This document shows, piece by piece, positions 1 to 8,497 of a stretch of 64,000 bases of DNA; position 1 is the first letter of the stretch, and every line of letters starts with the position of its first letter. The DNA is taken from the NCBI GenBank assembly GCA_964573115.1, contig CAZNIP010000001.1, positions 44,146-108,145 on the forward strand, written 5' to 3'. A model generated the notes under the pieces. That model made no database searches and was not told the DNA's origin. It worked only from the letters and a program-made list of their open reading frames with translations. The position numbers and the translations under genes are program-made. The DNA is from CAYOID01 sp964573115. GTDB lineage: Bacteria; Desulfobacterota; Desulfovibrionia; Desulfovibrionales; Desulfothermaceae.

Positions 1-2
1 AC

Positions 3-1328
3 CATATCCTGACCTTTGGCTGCCAGATGAACGTCTGCGATTCCAACTGGCTGAGCCAGGCCCTTGAAGCCAGAGGATGGCGGGCGGCCCCGGAGGGAGC
101 TGCAGAGGTGATTCTGATCAACACCTGCAGTGTCAGGGAGAAACCGGAGCAGAAGGTCTACAGTCTCCTCGGGCGGCTGGCCTCGCTGCGACAGGACGCC
201 CTTGTGGTCGGAGTGGGTGGATGCGTGGCCCAGCAGGTGGGGACCGGATTCTGGGAACGCTTCCCGCAGGTTCGGCTCGTGTTCGGGACCGACAACGTTT
301 CCCTGGTGCCGGACAGCCTGGAGCAGGTCCTGGAGGACCCGGGTCTGCGGATCAGCCTGCTGGATTTCATGGACCACTATCCGGAGCGGGACAACGTGTG
401 GAGAGACGGTCCTCAACCGGCCCAGGCCTTTGTGAACATCATGCAGGGCTGCGACAACTTCTGCACCTACTGCATCGTTCCCCACACCAGGGGGCGGCAG
501 AAATCCCGCCGGAGCCCGGCTGTGCTTCAGGAATGCCGTGATCTGGTCCAGGCCGGCGTCAAAGAGATCACCCTGCTGGGGCAGAACGTGAACAGCTACG
601 GTCAGGACCGCTTCGGTGACGGGGTGAGCTTCCCGCAGCTTGTGCACAGGGTCTGTTCCATTCCCGGACTGGAGCGGGTCAGGTTCACCACCTCGCATCC
701 CAAGGACATCGACCTGGAACTCATCGAGGCCTTCGGTCGGTATGCGAACCTCTGTCCGAGCCTGCACCTGCCTCTCCAGTCAGGGTCCAACAGGATTCTG
801 AAGAGGATGGGCCGGAGGGTCTCCCGGGAGGCCTATCTGGACACGATCAGCAGGCTGAGAGAGGTCTGCCCGGACATCGTGATCAGCACGGACCTCATTG
901 TCGGTTTTCCAGGGGAAGACGAATCCGATTTCCAGGCGACTCTGGCCAGCATGGCCGAGGTCGGCTTCGACAGCAGCTACTCCTTCAAGTATTCGGACCG
1001 TCCGGGAGTCAAGGCGGCAGACTACCCTGACAAGATTGACGAAGAAACCAAGAGCAGGCGGCTTCTGGAGCTGCAGGCCCATCAGGCCAGGCTGACCGAG
1101 GCGTCGCTGAACAGGCTGGTGGGCAGGGATGCCGACGTCCTCGTGGAAGGGTCCAGTGCCCGGCAGAATGGCCAGGAGCCCTGCTGGAAAGGGCGCGAAC
1201 CCGGTGGTCGGCTGGTCAACTTCAGCTGGAGCGGGGGGCAGGACTTGACCGGAACTCTGGTGCGTGTTCACATTGACCAGGCTAAAAAACACTCTGTCCG
1301 CGGGGAGGTGAAAAAAGGCTATGGTTGA
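3..1328 (+). CDS. miaB: tRNA-2-methylthio-N6-dimethylallyladenosine synthase MiaB (5' truncated by window edge)
   Basis: Radical-SAM methylthiotransferase that adds the 2-methylthio group to i6A37 of tRNAs reading UNN codons. The frame is open from base 3 and already encodes HILTFGCQMNV, so the true start lies just outside the window and only a few residues are missing. Visible features are the three N-terminal cluster cysteines (FGCQ, NTCS, GGCV), the radical-SAM CxxxCxxC motif in GCDNFCTYC near base 450-475, and a C-terminal TRAM-like segment. The stop overlaps the start of the next gene by 8 bases, so the two are probably co-transcribed. Family identity is clear. Confidence 0.95.
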   Translation, partial: HILTFGCQMNVCDSNWLSQALEARGWRAAPEGAAEVILINTCSVREKPEQKVYSLLGRLASLRQDALVVGVGGCVAQQVGTGFWERFPQVRLVFGTDNVSLVPDSLEQVLEDPGLRISLLDFMDHYPERDNVWRDGPQPAQAFVNIMQGCDNFCTYCIVPHTRGRQKSRRSPAVLQECRDLVQAGVKEITLLGQNVNSYGQDRFGDGVSFPQLVHRVCSIPGLERVRFTTSHPKDIDLELIEAFGRYANLCPSLHLPLQSGSNRILKRMGRRVSREAYLDTISRLREVCPDIVISTDLIVGFPGEDESDFQATLASMAEVGFDSSYSFKYSDRPGVKAADYPDKIDEETKSRRLLELQAHQARLTEASLNRLVGRDADVLVEGSSARQNGQEPCWKGREPGGRLVNFSWSGGQDLTGTLVRVHIDQAKKHSVRGEVKKGYG

Positions 1329-1815
1329 AATGAAAATATTCGGACTGGCACTGGATGAACAGTCCCAGGTCCCGCTCCTGATCCTCAAGGATCAAGACGA
1401 TCAGCAGGTCCTGCCGATCTGGATCGGTGCCATGGAGGCCATGTCCATCTCCATCAGCCTGAACAAGGTCAGCATTTCCCGCCCCCTGACCCATGATTTG
1501 ATGCTTCAGACCCTGAACACCCTGGGGGCGCACATCGAAAGGGTGGCCGTGGTTGATTTACGGGAAGGGACGTACTATGCGGAGATCCATCTTCGCCACC
1601 AGGACCGGACCCACCTCATCGACAGCCGGCCCTCGGACGCCATAGCCCTGGCAGTCCGGGCAGAAGCCCCGATCATGGCCAGCGAGGAGCTCCTGGCTCA
1701 GGTGGCCAAGCAGTTCACTCAGGATCACGAGGTGGTCCTCAAGGATGAGGAATCAAAGAAGTGGACCGATTTTCTGGAGAAGTTCAACATTGACGACATC
1801 AAGTACAAGATGTGA
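1321..1815 (+). CDS. Bifunctional nuclease family protein (DUF151)
   Basis: A 164-residue protein of the BFN/DUF151 family; some members have DNase/RNase activity and are stress linked, but the bacterial role is poorly defined. The N-terminus (VEMKIFGLALDEQSQVPLLI) and the central SRPSDAIALAVR segment are the family hallmarks. The start ATG lies inside the end of miaB (8-base overlap), which indicates translational coupling. No signal peptide or membrane segment is visible, so it should be cytoplasmic. Assignment to the family is firm; the enzymatic function here is inferred from the family only. Confidence 0.85.
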   Translation: MVEMKIFGLALDEQSQVPLLILKDQDDQQVLPIWIGAMEAMSISISLNKVSISRPLTHDLMLQTLNTLGAHIERVAVVDLREGTYYAEIHLRHQDRTHLIDSRPSDAIALAVRAEAPIMASEELLAQVAKQFTQDHEVVLKDEESKKWTDFLEKFNIDDIKYKM

Positions 1816-1923
1816 TCCCCCGGTCCGGTCTGGCCCTGTCCGCCGGTCTCCCTGCCACCGAAAGAAACCCTGAGGGATTGAACCGGCTCCATGCCAGCCG
1901 GGCCAGACAACGATCGCAACTGA

Positions 1924-2583
1924 ATGATCGACCTGCACACCCACACCGTCTTCTCAGACGGGGAACTCATTCCGGCTGAGCTTGCCCGCAGGGCCAGAGT
2001 CTGTGGATACCAGGCCCTGGCCATCACCGATCATGTGGATCAGACCACCCTGGGCTGGGTTCTCAGCAATCTCCTGCCAGGAATCCGTGCCCTGCGGGCC
2101 TTTGTGGGCCTCGATCTCCTGGCGGGGGTGGAACTGACCCATGTCCCCCCGGGATTGATCAGCGACCTGACGGCCGAGGCCAGGGATCTGGGGGCTGATC
2201 TGGTCATCGTTCACGGCCAGACCCTGGTTGAGCCTGTGGAAGAGGGCACCAATCTGGCTGCCATCGAAGCCGGGGTCGACATCCTGGCCCATCCCGGCCT
2301 GATCACTCCGGAAGAGGCCGGCCTGGCTGCCGAGCACGCAGTGGCCCTTGAGATCAGCACCAGAAAAGGGCATAGTCTGGCCAACGGTCACGTGGCGGTC
2401 CAGGCACGGCAGGCCGGAGCCAGGATCGTCGTGAACAACGATGCCCACGCCCCGGGTGATCTCCTCCAGGCCGAGCAGAGACGGCTGGTGGCCATGGGAG
2501 CGGGGTTGACCTCTGAGGAGTGTCTCCAGGCCGAGCAGACGTCCCGGGAGATGGTGAACAAGATTTTGACCAGGGGGCCATGA
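1924..2583 (+). CDS. PHP-domain phosphoesterase, histidinol-phosphatase-like
   Basis: A 219-residue PHP-fold metal-dependent hydrolase. The metal-binding motifs are visible in order: DLHTHT at residues 3-8, ITDH near 37, ELTH near 72, VHGQ near 98, DILAHPG near 119 and NNDAHAP near 176. The length is short for HisK-type histidinol phosphatases, so the substrate could equally be a nucleoside phosphate or another small phosphoester. It follows the BFN gene after about 110 bases with no obvious terminator. I am sure of the fold, not of the substrate. Confidence 0.75.
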   Translation: MIDLHTHTVFSDGELIPAELARRARVCGYQALAITDHVDQTTLGWVLSNLLPGIRALRAFVGLDLLAGVELTHVPPGLISDLTAEARDLGADLVIVHGQTLVEPVEEGTNLAAIEAGVDILAHPGLITPEEAGLAAEHAVALEISTRKGHSLANGHVAVQARQAGARIVVNNDAHAPGDLLQAEQRRLVAMGAGLTSEECLQAEQTSREMVNKILTRGP

Positions 2584-2677
2584 TGGTCCCGGACCGGCGG
2601 TCTTCTGCTCAGCGCCGGTCAGGTTTCATGTTGGATGCGCTGCATCCGGTCAACCGTTCAGAGAGGAAAGCGAATCA

Positions 2678-3403
2678 ATGGAACTTGGAGCCCAGTCCGA
2701 AATTCTGTCCATGTTGTTGGGGGCCACGCTGGTGGTCAAGATTGTCCTGGTCCTCCTGGCGGTCATGTCGCTGATCAGCTGGACCCTGATTTTTTACAAA
2801 TTCTTTTTGCTCACCCGGGTGAAAAGGAACATTCGACATGAGTTTCAGGCCTTCAACGGTGCCAGGGATCTGGGAACGGCCCTGCGGGTTCTGAAGCAGC
2901 GGTCCGGTTCCAGGCTCTACAAGGTCGGATCCAAGGCGGTTTCCGAGATCAAGGCCCTGGAGAAATCGAGTCTCCCGGCTTCGAGCAAAGTCAAGGTGGC
3001 CTCAGACAACATCAGGCGAGTTTTGCGTCAGTCTGTCAGCCATGAGATGAACAGCCTGGCCTACGCCCTGTCCTTTTTGGCCACCTGCACCAATTCAGCC
3101 CCGTTCATCGGTCTGTTCGGAACGGTCTGGGGCATCATGAACGCCTTTCAGTCCATCGGCATCCAGAAGAGCGCAGCTCTGACCACGGTTGCCCCAGGGA
3201 TCGCCGAAGCCCTGATCGCCACGGCCATAGGGCTGGCCGTCGCCATCCCGGCCTCCATCGCCTACAACTCCTTTCTGGGGCTGCTCAACAGCATTGAAGC
3301 GGAAATGATCAACTATGCCGGAGCTTTTTTGAACCGGGTCCAGCGGGAACTGCCCTGGCTGAGCACTGGCCCTGTGGTCAGGGAGAGCAAAGACGAGCTC
3401 TAG
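2678..3403 (+). CDS. tolQ: TolQ, proton-channel subunit of the Tol-Pal system
   Basis: A 241-residue inner-membrane protein of the MotA/TolQ/ExbB family. With TolR it uses the proton gradient to drive TolA and keep the outer membrane tethered during division. Three hydrophobic segments are visible: residues about 10-35, about 130-150 (containing the GLFGTVWGIMNAF signature) and about 165-190 (ALIATAIGLAVAIP). The start has an upstream GAGAGGAAAG ribosome-binding sequence. It is the first gene of a tolQ-tolR-tolA-tolB-pal cluster, which makes Tol rather than Exb the better reading. Unusually, about 400 bases separate it from tolR. Confidence 0.93.
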   Translation: MELGAQSEILSMLLGATLVVKIVLVLLAVMSLISWTLIFYKFFLLTRVKRNIRHEFQAFNGARDLGTALRVLKQRSGSRLYKVGSKAVSEIKALEKSSLPASSKVKVASDNIRRVLRQSVSHEMNSLAYALSFLATCTNSAPFIGLFGTVWGIMNAFQSIGIQKSAALTTVAPGIAEALIATAIGLAVAIPASIAYNSFLGLLNSIEAEMINYAGAFLNRVQRELPWLSTGPVVRESKDEL

Positions 3404-3404
3404 T

Positions 3405-3455
3405 CAGCGCGGCCGCCGGCCGCGCTGAAGGTCGAAGGTTGAGGGTTGAAGGTGG
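3405..3455. repeat. Intergenic palindrome plus GGTTGAGGG tail
   Basis: Bases 3405-3427 form a perfect inverted repeat with 10-base arms (CAGCGCGGCC and its complement) around a GCC loop. Immediately downstream is the tail AAGGTCGAAGGTTGAGGG and a further GGTGGATGGG. The same palindrome-plus-tail arrangement recurs at 34319-34375. Confidence 0.65.
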
Positions 3456-3669
3456 ATGGGAGACAAGAAAATCCGTCCTTTCACTTGAGGACATCCATTC
3501 CGGACGGTTTGATCGGTGAAGAGACTTCTGCATGTTGACCTCATTTTCTTGAATCCGACACCCGAACACCTGTGATGGAGTTTCATACGAGCCCGGCCAC
3601 GTGCCGGCATGATGATGCAGGCTTGAACCGAAGAAAGAGCCTCACGGACTCAGTGCACCGCTGTCCCGT

Positions 3670-3689
3670 CTGACGACCGCGGTCGTCAG
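3670..3689. repeat. Perfect 20-bp palindrome
   Basis: CTGACGACCGCGGTCGTCAG reads the same on both strands. It lies in the tolQ-tolR gap, 113 bases before the tolR start, and could be an operator or a structural element; the sequence does not say which. Confidence 0.5.
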
Positions 3690-3802
3690 GGGCAGTCAGT
3701 CACCTCGAAACATGAGAGGGGATGCGATCCGTCATCGCGTTGGGATCTCATCCCTGCGTCTGCCAGGGGCTTGCCTCTGCAGAGCCTTCCCGGAGAGCAC
3801 CT

Positions 3803-4213
3803 ATGGATTTCAATCCTCATGGCCACGGGTTCATCGCCCAGATCAACGTCACCCCGTTTGTGGATGTCATGCTCGTTTTGCTGATCATCTTCATGATCAC
3901 CGCACCGCTCATGACCCAGGGGGTCGAGGTGGACCTGCCCCAGACCAAAACCGTCCAGACCCTGCCTGAAGACGAAGACACCCTTGTTTTGTCCATTCGC
4001 AGGGACAAGTCACTCCACCTGGACGAGTACAAACTGGAGAAAGCGGAGTTGAGCTCCTTCTTGGAGAAGACCATCAAGAATCCGAACCAGATGCTGTATC
4101 TCAGGGCCGACAAGCAGGTGCCCTACGGCTTTGTGGTCCAGGTCATGAGCGAGATCAAAACGGCGGGGATTCAGCGGCTGGGGGTTGTTGCAGAGATGGA
4201 AGAAGAGGAGTGA
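3803..4213 (+). CDS. tolR: TolR, Tol-Pal system inner-membrane protein
   Basis: A 136-residue ExbD/TolR-family protein that pairs with TolQ in the proton-driven motor. A single membrane helix covers residues about 18-36 (VDVMLVLLIIFMITAPLM) and includes the conserved Asp of the proton path. The periplasmic domain follows. The open frame extends upstream to 3722, but the start at 3803 has a GGAGAG ribosome-binding sequence at 3792-3797 and gives the usual TolR length, so it was preferred. Its stop lies 16 bases before the chosen tolA-like start. Confidence 0.92.
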   Translation: MDFNPHGHGFIAQINVTPFVDVMLVLLIIFMITAPLMTQGVEVDLPQTKTVQTLPEDEDTLVLSIRRDKSLHLDEYKLEKAELSSFLEKTIKNPNQMLYLRADKQVPYGFVVQVMSEIKTAGIQRLGVVAEMEEEE

Positions 4214-4229
4214 TGTCACCGGGGCCAGC

Positions 4230-5072
4230 ATGCGCTTTTTCAGCTGTCTCTTATCTGTCCTGGCCCACGTGCTCATCTTTGCTCTTGGGCTCTACTATCC
4301 TCCTGGGAGCGGCCAGACAGTCATCGACCTGGACAAGCCGGTCTACGAGGTCGATCTGGTTCGGATGCCTGAGCCCAAGCCCGTGCCGCAGCCCGTGAAG
4401 AGCGAGGTCAAGACGCCGAAGACGTCTCAGGCCAAGGCCAAGCCAGCTCAGAAGCCATCGGCCAGAAAAGCGGTCAGGGTGGCCCGGAAGAAAGCCAGCC
4501 CCAAGCCGCAGCAGGTCAAAAAGCTCCCTGATTCGCAGCCGAAAAAGGCCAGGAAGAGGCCGACCCCCAAGACTGAGGCCAAGAAGGCCGCTCAACCGGA
4601 AGAAAAGCCGGCCCCAAAAAAGTCAGCGCCCCCGCCCACACGAGAAAATGTTCTTTCCCAGGCCCTGAAGGACATTCAGGGCCTGGCTCCCGAGGAGCAG
4701 CCCGAGTCGGATGAGGAGGTTCTGGCCAAGGAGCTGGCCAGCCTGAGCCAGTCTGTGGCCCGGCAGCCTGGTGCGGCTGGTCGAACCACCGGAACCAGAA
4801 CCGGGGTCATATTCGGGCAGTTGGTCAAGCAGCGGATCAAGGATCACTGGAGATTCGCGACCCTGGGGGACGGACCGAACCTCCGGGCCGAGGTCCGGAT
4901 CACCATCAGCGACTCCGGGGCTATTGAGGACGTGGAGCTGGTGAATGGATCAGGACGCAGCGATTTCGATACCTCGGTGCTCAAGGCCGTCCAGGAGACG
5001 GGGTCTCTGCCGTCTCCTCCGCAGCCGAAGCTGAGAACCATCACCATCACCTTCAACTCCAACGAGAGGTAG
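4230..5072 (+). CDS. tolA: TolA-like energy transducer with TonB-type C-terminal domain
   Basis: A 280-residue protein with one N-terminal membrane helix (residues about 1-22). A long Lys/Ala/Pro-rich spacer follows (about 45-140, many PKP, KPA and KKA runs), then a folded C-terminal domain of the TonB/TolA type (about 190-280). It transmits TolQR motion across the periplasm to TolB and Pal. The reading frame can be extended upstream to a TTG at 4185, but the ATG at 4230 puts the membrane helix at the N-terminus. Ribosome-binding support is weak (GAGGAG about 20 bases upstream), so the start is uncertain. Low-complexity spacers of this kind are typical of the family. Confidence 0.85.
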   Translation: MRFFSCLLSVLAHVLIFALGLYYPPGSGQTVIDLDKPVYEVDLVRMPEPKPVPQPVKSEVKTPKTSQAKAKPAQKPSARKAVRVARKKASPKPQQVKKLPDSQPKKARKRPTPKTEAKKAAQPEEKPAPKKSAPPPTRENVLSQALKDIQGLAPEEQPESDEEVLAKELASLSQSVARQPGAAGRTTGTRTGVIFGQLVKQRIKDHWRFATLGDGPNLRAEVRITISDSGAIEDVELVNGSGRSDFDTSVLKAVQETGSLPSPPQPKLRTITITFNSNER

Positions 5073-5082
5073 CACAACCCAG

Positions 5083-6414
5083 ATGAAGACCGTCAACCAC
5101 GCTTTTCTGAGCCTCCTGCTGGGCCTGCTGCTGACCGTCCCGTCAGCCGCCGCGGCTCAGGACGGCCTGCACATCAATATTTACGGCCCAGGGCAGCCCA
5201 AGGCCAATCTCTATCTGGCCCCGGCCAATCCTCTGGGGTCGGCTTCGGCTGAACCGGATGAGAACATCGTCGAGTTCAGGACTGTCCTTGAATCCAACCT
5301 GGACTATCTGCCATTCATCAACGAGGTCAATGGCTCGGACATCCTTGGCGGACAGCGGATCAAGGGCGTCAGGGGGCCGGAGATCGATTTCAAGCGTTTT
5401 TCGCTCAGCCAGGTCGACCTGTTGATCAGCATGGGCTGGAAACGGAACATGAGCGGCGCTGTCCAGGTGGAGATCAGGGCCTTTGAGGTCTTCTCGCAGG
5501 ACATGGTCGTCGGCCGGGGATACGTGCTGGCCAGGCAAGAGCAGATCGCCAAGGCCGCCAACCGTTTCTGTGCCGATCTCATGGAGCACCTCACGGGCCA
5601 ATCGGCTTTTTTCCGCTCCCGGCTGGCCTTCTCCCGCAAGCAGGAGGGGGACAAGCAGATCTGCGTCAGCACCCCCCAGGGGCATTTTTTGAATCAGATC
5701 ACGGATATGGATGGGGTCTGTTTGAGCCCGGCCTGGTCCTTTGACGGGACGTCACTGGTCTTCAGCTTTGTGGGCCAGGACCGGCATGAGCTCATCATCT
5801 GGGACAGCTCCACCGGGGCCTTTGAATCGGTCCTCCTGCCCGGGAACACGATCATCAGCCCGACCTTCAGGGCTGACGGCACCCTGACCGTGAGCATTGA
5901 TCCTCATGGGAATCCGGACATCTTTGACCTGACCGAAGACCACCGCCTGGGCAAGCCGCTGGTCAAGCACTGGGGGATTGACATTTCTCCCGACTTTGAA
6001 CGGAGCGGGGAAAAGATGGTCTTTGTCTCCAGCAGGCTGGGGAACCCGCACATCTTTCTTCTCGATCTGAAGACCGGGAAGATTGACCGGATCAGTTATG
6101 AAGGGACCTACAACACCCATCCGAGCATCAGCCCCAATGGACGGTACGTGGCCTATACGCGGCTCACGGATCAGGGACACAGGATCATCGTGCACGACTT
6201 GAAAGAGAAGGTTGAACGGCAGGTGACCACTGGGCCGGGAAATGACGAGGACCCTGCCTGGGGGCCGGACAGCTATTTTCTGGCCTTTTCATCCAACCGT
6301 TCGGGGAGCTATAAGATCTATGTGACCACCAGGCATGGTTACAGGCCGACCCAGATCCCGACTGGGCGAGGGGATGCCACTGCCCCGGCCTGGAATCCGG
6401 TGGCTCAGGACTGA
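5083..6414 (+). CDS. tolB: TolB, periplasmic beta-propeller of the Tol-Pal system
   Basis: A 443-residue periplasmic protein linking TolA to the lipoprotein Pal. A signal peptide is visible at residues 1-25 with likely cleavage after the AAAA run before QDG. An N-terminal alpha/beta domain follows, then repeated PD40 propeller blades, seen as LSPAWSFDG, ISPDFERSGEKMVFVSSR, HPSISPNGRYVAYTR and DPAWGPDSYFLAFSSNRSG. The length matches the family. It begins 10 bases after the tolA-like stop, clearly in the same operon. Confidence 0.94.
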   Translation: MKTVNHAFLSLLLGLLLTVPSAAAAQDGLHINIYGPGQPKANLYLAPANPLGSASAEPDENIVEFRTVLESNLDYLPFINEVNGSDILGGQRIKGVRGPEIDFKRFSLSQVDLLISMGWKRNMSGAVQVEIRAFEVFSQDMVVGRGYVLARQEQIAKAANRFCADLMEHLTGQSAFFRSRLAFSRKQEGDKQICVSTPQGHFLNQITDMDGVCLSPAWSFDGTSLVFSFVGQDRHELIIWDSSTGAFESVLLPGNTIISPTFRADGTLTVSIDPHGNPDIFDLTEDHRLGKPLVKHWGIDISPDFERSGEKMVFVSSRLGNPHIFLLDLKTGKIDRISYEGTYNTHPSISPNGRYVAYTRLTDQGHRIIVHDLKEKVERQVTTGPGNDEDPAWGPDSYFLAFSSNRSGSYKIYVTTRHGYRPTQIPTGRGDATAPAWNPVAQD

Positions 6415-6461
6415 AGCTGGGGCCATCCAATCATTCACAACGGCAACACGAGGAGGCAGGG

Positions 6462-7085
6462 ATGAGAAGAGAGCTGATGAGCATGGTCGTGTGTCTGGCC
6501 TGCGTCGGGCTGCTGGTCTTTGGGGCCGGGTGTGCCAAAAAGCAGGTCAGCAGCGCCCCTTCTGAGGGCGCAGTCGAGCAGGCTGCTCCAGGAGAGCCCG
6601 GGTATGGAGAGACAGAAGAGGAAATGGAGGCCAGGCGCCGGGCCCTGGAAGAAGAGAAGGTCGAGGAGTACGGGCTCAAAGCCGAAAAGGCCAGACAAGC
6701 CGAAGAGCGGCTGGAGGCTGAAAAGGCCCAGGCCATGTCTGAAATGGTCCAGGACTTGAAGGAGCCGATTCATTTTGCCTTCGATTCCTATGAGCTCAGT
6801 CCGGAGGCCCGTTCGATCCTCAAGGACAAGGCTGCGGTTCTGGACAGCAACCCGGAATGGAAGGTGGTCATCGAAGGCCATTGCGACGAGCGGGGGACGG
6901 ACGAGTACAACCTGGCCCTTGGCGAGAGACGGGCCCGGGCTGCCTATGAATTTCTCGTTCTGCTGGGAATCGAAGCCGATCGCCTGTCCATCATCAGCTA
7001 TGGGGAAGAGAAACCGGTGGACACGGCCCACACTGAAGCGGCCTGGGCCAGGAACCGCCGGGACGAGTTCAGGGTCATCCGCTGA
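6462..7085 (+). CDS. pal: Pal, peptidoglycan-associated lipoprotein
   Basis: A 207-residue outer-membrane lipoprotein. Residues 1-24 are a lipoprotein signal peptide with lipobox FGAGC, so Cys24 is the acylated residue. A charged helical region (about 45-95) precedes an OmpA-like peptidoglycan-binding domain containing EGHCDERGTDEYNLALGERR. The helical stretch is longer than in E. coli Pal. It ends the tol operon and is followed by a strong hairpin at 7090-7117. Confidence 0.94.
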   Translation: MRRELMSMVVCLACVGLLVFGAGCAKKQVSSAPSEGAVEQAAPGEPGYGETEEEMEARRRALEEEKVEEYGLKAEKARQAEERLEAEKAQAMSEMVQDLKEPIHFAFDSYELSPEARSILKDKAAVLDSNPEWKVVIEGHCDERGTDEYNLALGERRARAAYEFLVLLGIEADRLSIISYGEEKPVDTAHTEAAWARNRRDEFRVIR

Positions 7086-7089
7086 CGAA

Positions 7090-7117
7090 GCCCACCCCGG
7101 CCACGGCCGGGGTGGGC
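7090..7117 (+). terminator. Hairpin after pal, probable terminator
   Basis: GCCCACCCCGGCC and its exact complement form a 13-base stem around a two-base spacer, directly after the pal stop. It sits between convergent genes (pal on plus, VanZ-like on minus) and could serve both. The following T-tract is weak. Confidence 0.65.
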
Positions 7118-7130
7118 TCATTGATGGCCG

Positions 7131-7550
7131 TTATTGTTTCGAAGCCTCACTGAGGTCAGGGCTGAGGCCAGGCGCGTTCAGCCTGAGCCAGGCCGGTCTG
7201 ATTCTGGTTCCGATCCACAGTCCGGTCACGACGCCCAGGCTGTTGGCCGCAAGATCGCCCAGGGAGCAGAAACGCCCTGGAATGAATCCCTGGGCCAGCT
7301 CAAGGGCGCATCCAAGCACGATCATGGACAGTGAAGCCCTGGAGCCGGCCCGTCTGCCGGCAAAGGCCAGCTGGGGCAGAAAGGCCAGCCACCCGTAGCC
7401 GAGAAAGTGGAAGACCTTGTCCGCGTTCCAGAATCGGGCCGGAAGCTCAACTCCCGGGCTGAGGGAGGTCAGGGTGACCACAGTGAGCGAGACGGCCCAG
7501 CCAATCTTGATCAGGCCTGAAACGATGTTCTGCACGGTCTTGGTGTTCAT
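7131..7550 (-). CDS. VanZ-like membrane protein
   Basis: A 139-residue protein with about four hydrophobic segments and the motif DKVFHFLGYGWLAFL, typical of the VanZ-like family. Members are named after a teicoplanin-resistance accessory gene, but most, including this one, have no demonstrated role and no glycopeptide-resistance neighbours here. It is encoded opposite to its flanking genes and so is transcribed alone. Family call is good; function is unknown. Confidence 0.7.
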   Translation of the reverse strand: MNTKTVQNIVSGLIKIGWAVSLTVVTLTSLSPGVELPARFWNADKVFHFLGYGWLAFLPQLAFAGRRAGSRASLSMIVLGCALELAQGFIPGRFCSLGDLAANSLGVVTGLWIGTRIRPAWLRLNAPGLSPDLSEASKQ

Positions 7551-7577
7551 CCTCTTTTCCTGTCAGGGGACAGGGTT

Positions 7578-8399
7578 GTGAACCAGGCGAGCCACGGGCA
7601 CAATGGCGAGAGCACGCTGTTCCCGGTGTCCTGTCTGCTCCTGCACGGGTTCGGAGGGACCCCCTTTGAGATGGCTCCACTCGAAAAGGGGCTGGCAGCC
7701 CGGTCTGTGACCACCTCCACCCCCTGCCTGCCAGGTCACGCCACACATCTCGAGGACTTTGTCCAGACCCGCTTCGCCCACTGGCTCCAGGAGGCCAGGA
7801 CCAGGTATCTCCAGCTCGTCGAGCAGGGCAGGCCGGTGGTCGTGATCGGCCTCTCCATGGGCGGAACCCTGGGACTCAGGCTGGCCCAGGAGTTCCCGGT
7901 CGCCGGGCTGGTGACCATTGCCGCCCCGGTCTATCTGTACACCCTTCTGCCCTGGCGGGGGTCGAGCCCGCTGCTGCCATTGGTGCCCCTGCTGCGACAT
8001 GTCAGGCCAGTGGTCAACGTGCCCAGACCCAGCCCGGAATCGAACCGCATTGCCCCTCACAAGGGCTATGAGGGCTTTCAAGCCCTGCAGCCTCTCTCCA
8101 GCCTGCTCTCAGGGCTGCGTTCTGTGCGCCGGAGCCTCGGGAAGGTCACCGCCCCGCTGCTGGTCCTCCATTCTCCGCAGGACCTGACCGTCCCCGTGGA
8201 AAACAGCTGGGAGATCATCTCCCGGGTCAACTCCAGGCAGCGATGGCTGCAGCTCATGACCATCCAGGAAAGGGTGACCACCCGACATCTGCTGACCACT
8301 CACGAAGAGACGAGCAGCCAGGTGGTTCAGGCCGTGATCGATTTTGTGCTCAGGGTCAGCGCTGCCTCAGCCAGGACTGACGTGTCCGATTCAGCTTGA
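7578..8399 (+). CDS. Alpha/beta-hydrolase, carboxylesterase/lipase-like
   Basis: A 273-residue hydrolase resembling Est30-type carboxylesterases. The oxyanion-hole region LLHGFGGTP (about residues 22-30), the nucleophile elbow GLSMGG (about 94), the acid region LHSPQDLTVPVEN (about 200) and a C-terminal RHLLTTHEE with the likely catalytic His are in the expected order. The start is a GTG preceded by AGGGGA. No signal peptide is evident, so it should act in the cytoplasm. The substrate cannot be told from sequence. Confidence 0.8.
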   Translation: MNQASHGHNGESTLFPVSCLLLHGFGGTPFEMAPLEKGLAARSVTTSTPCLPGHATHLEDFVQTRFAHWLQEARTRYLQLVEQGRPVVVIGLSMGGTLGLRLAQEFPVAGLVTIAAPVYLYTLLPWRGSSPLLPLVPLLRHVRPVVNVPRPSPESNRIAPHKGYEGFQALQPLSSLLSGLRSVRRSLGKVTAPLLVLHSPQDLTVPVENSWEIISRVNSRQRWLQLMTIQERVTTRHLLTTHEETSSQVVQAVIDFVLRVSAASARTDVSDSA

Positions 8400-8497
8400 A
8401 AGGGGGCGCTCTTTGCAGCACAAGAAAAGCTGGCTGGCCGTCCAGGGTCATGACAGAGCCCCAGGAGAGTCCAGCAACGTCTGCACGGAGCCCAGGG

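Larger units (their letters stand above)
3404..3802. other. Intergenic region between tolQ and tolR (399 bp)
   Basis: No convincing gene is present; the open frames here are short and lack family motifs. The region holds a member of the window's palindromic repeat family at 3405-3427 followed by a GGTTGAGGG-type tail, and a perfect 20-bp palindrome at 3670-3689 (CTGACGACCGCGGTCGTCAG). A GGAGAG ribosome-binding sequence at 3792-3797 precedes the chosen tolR start. Confidence 0.6.
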
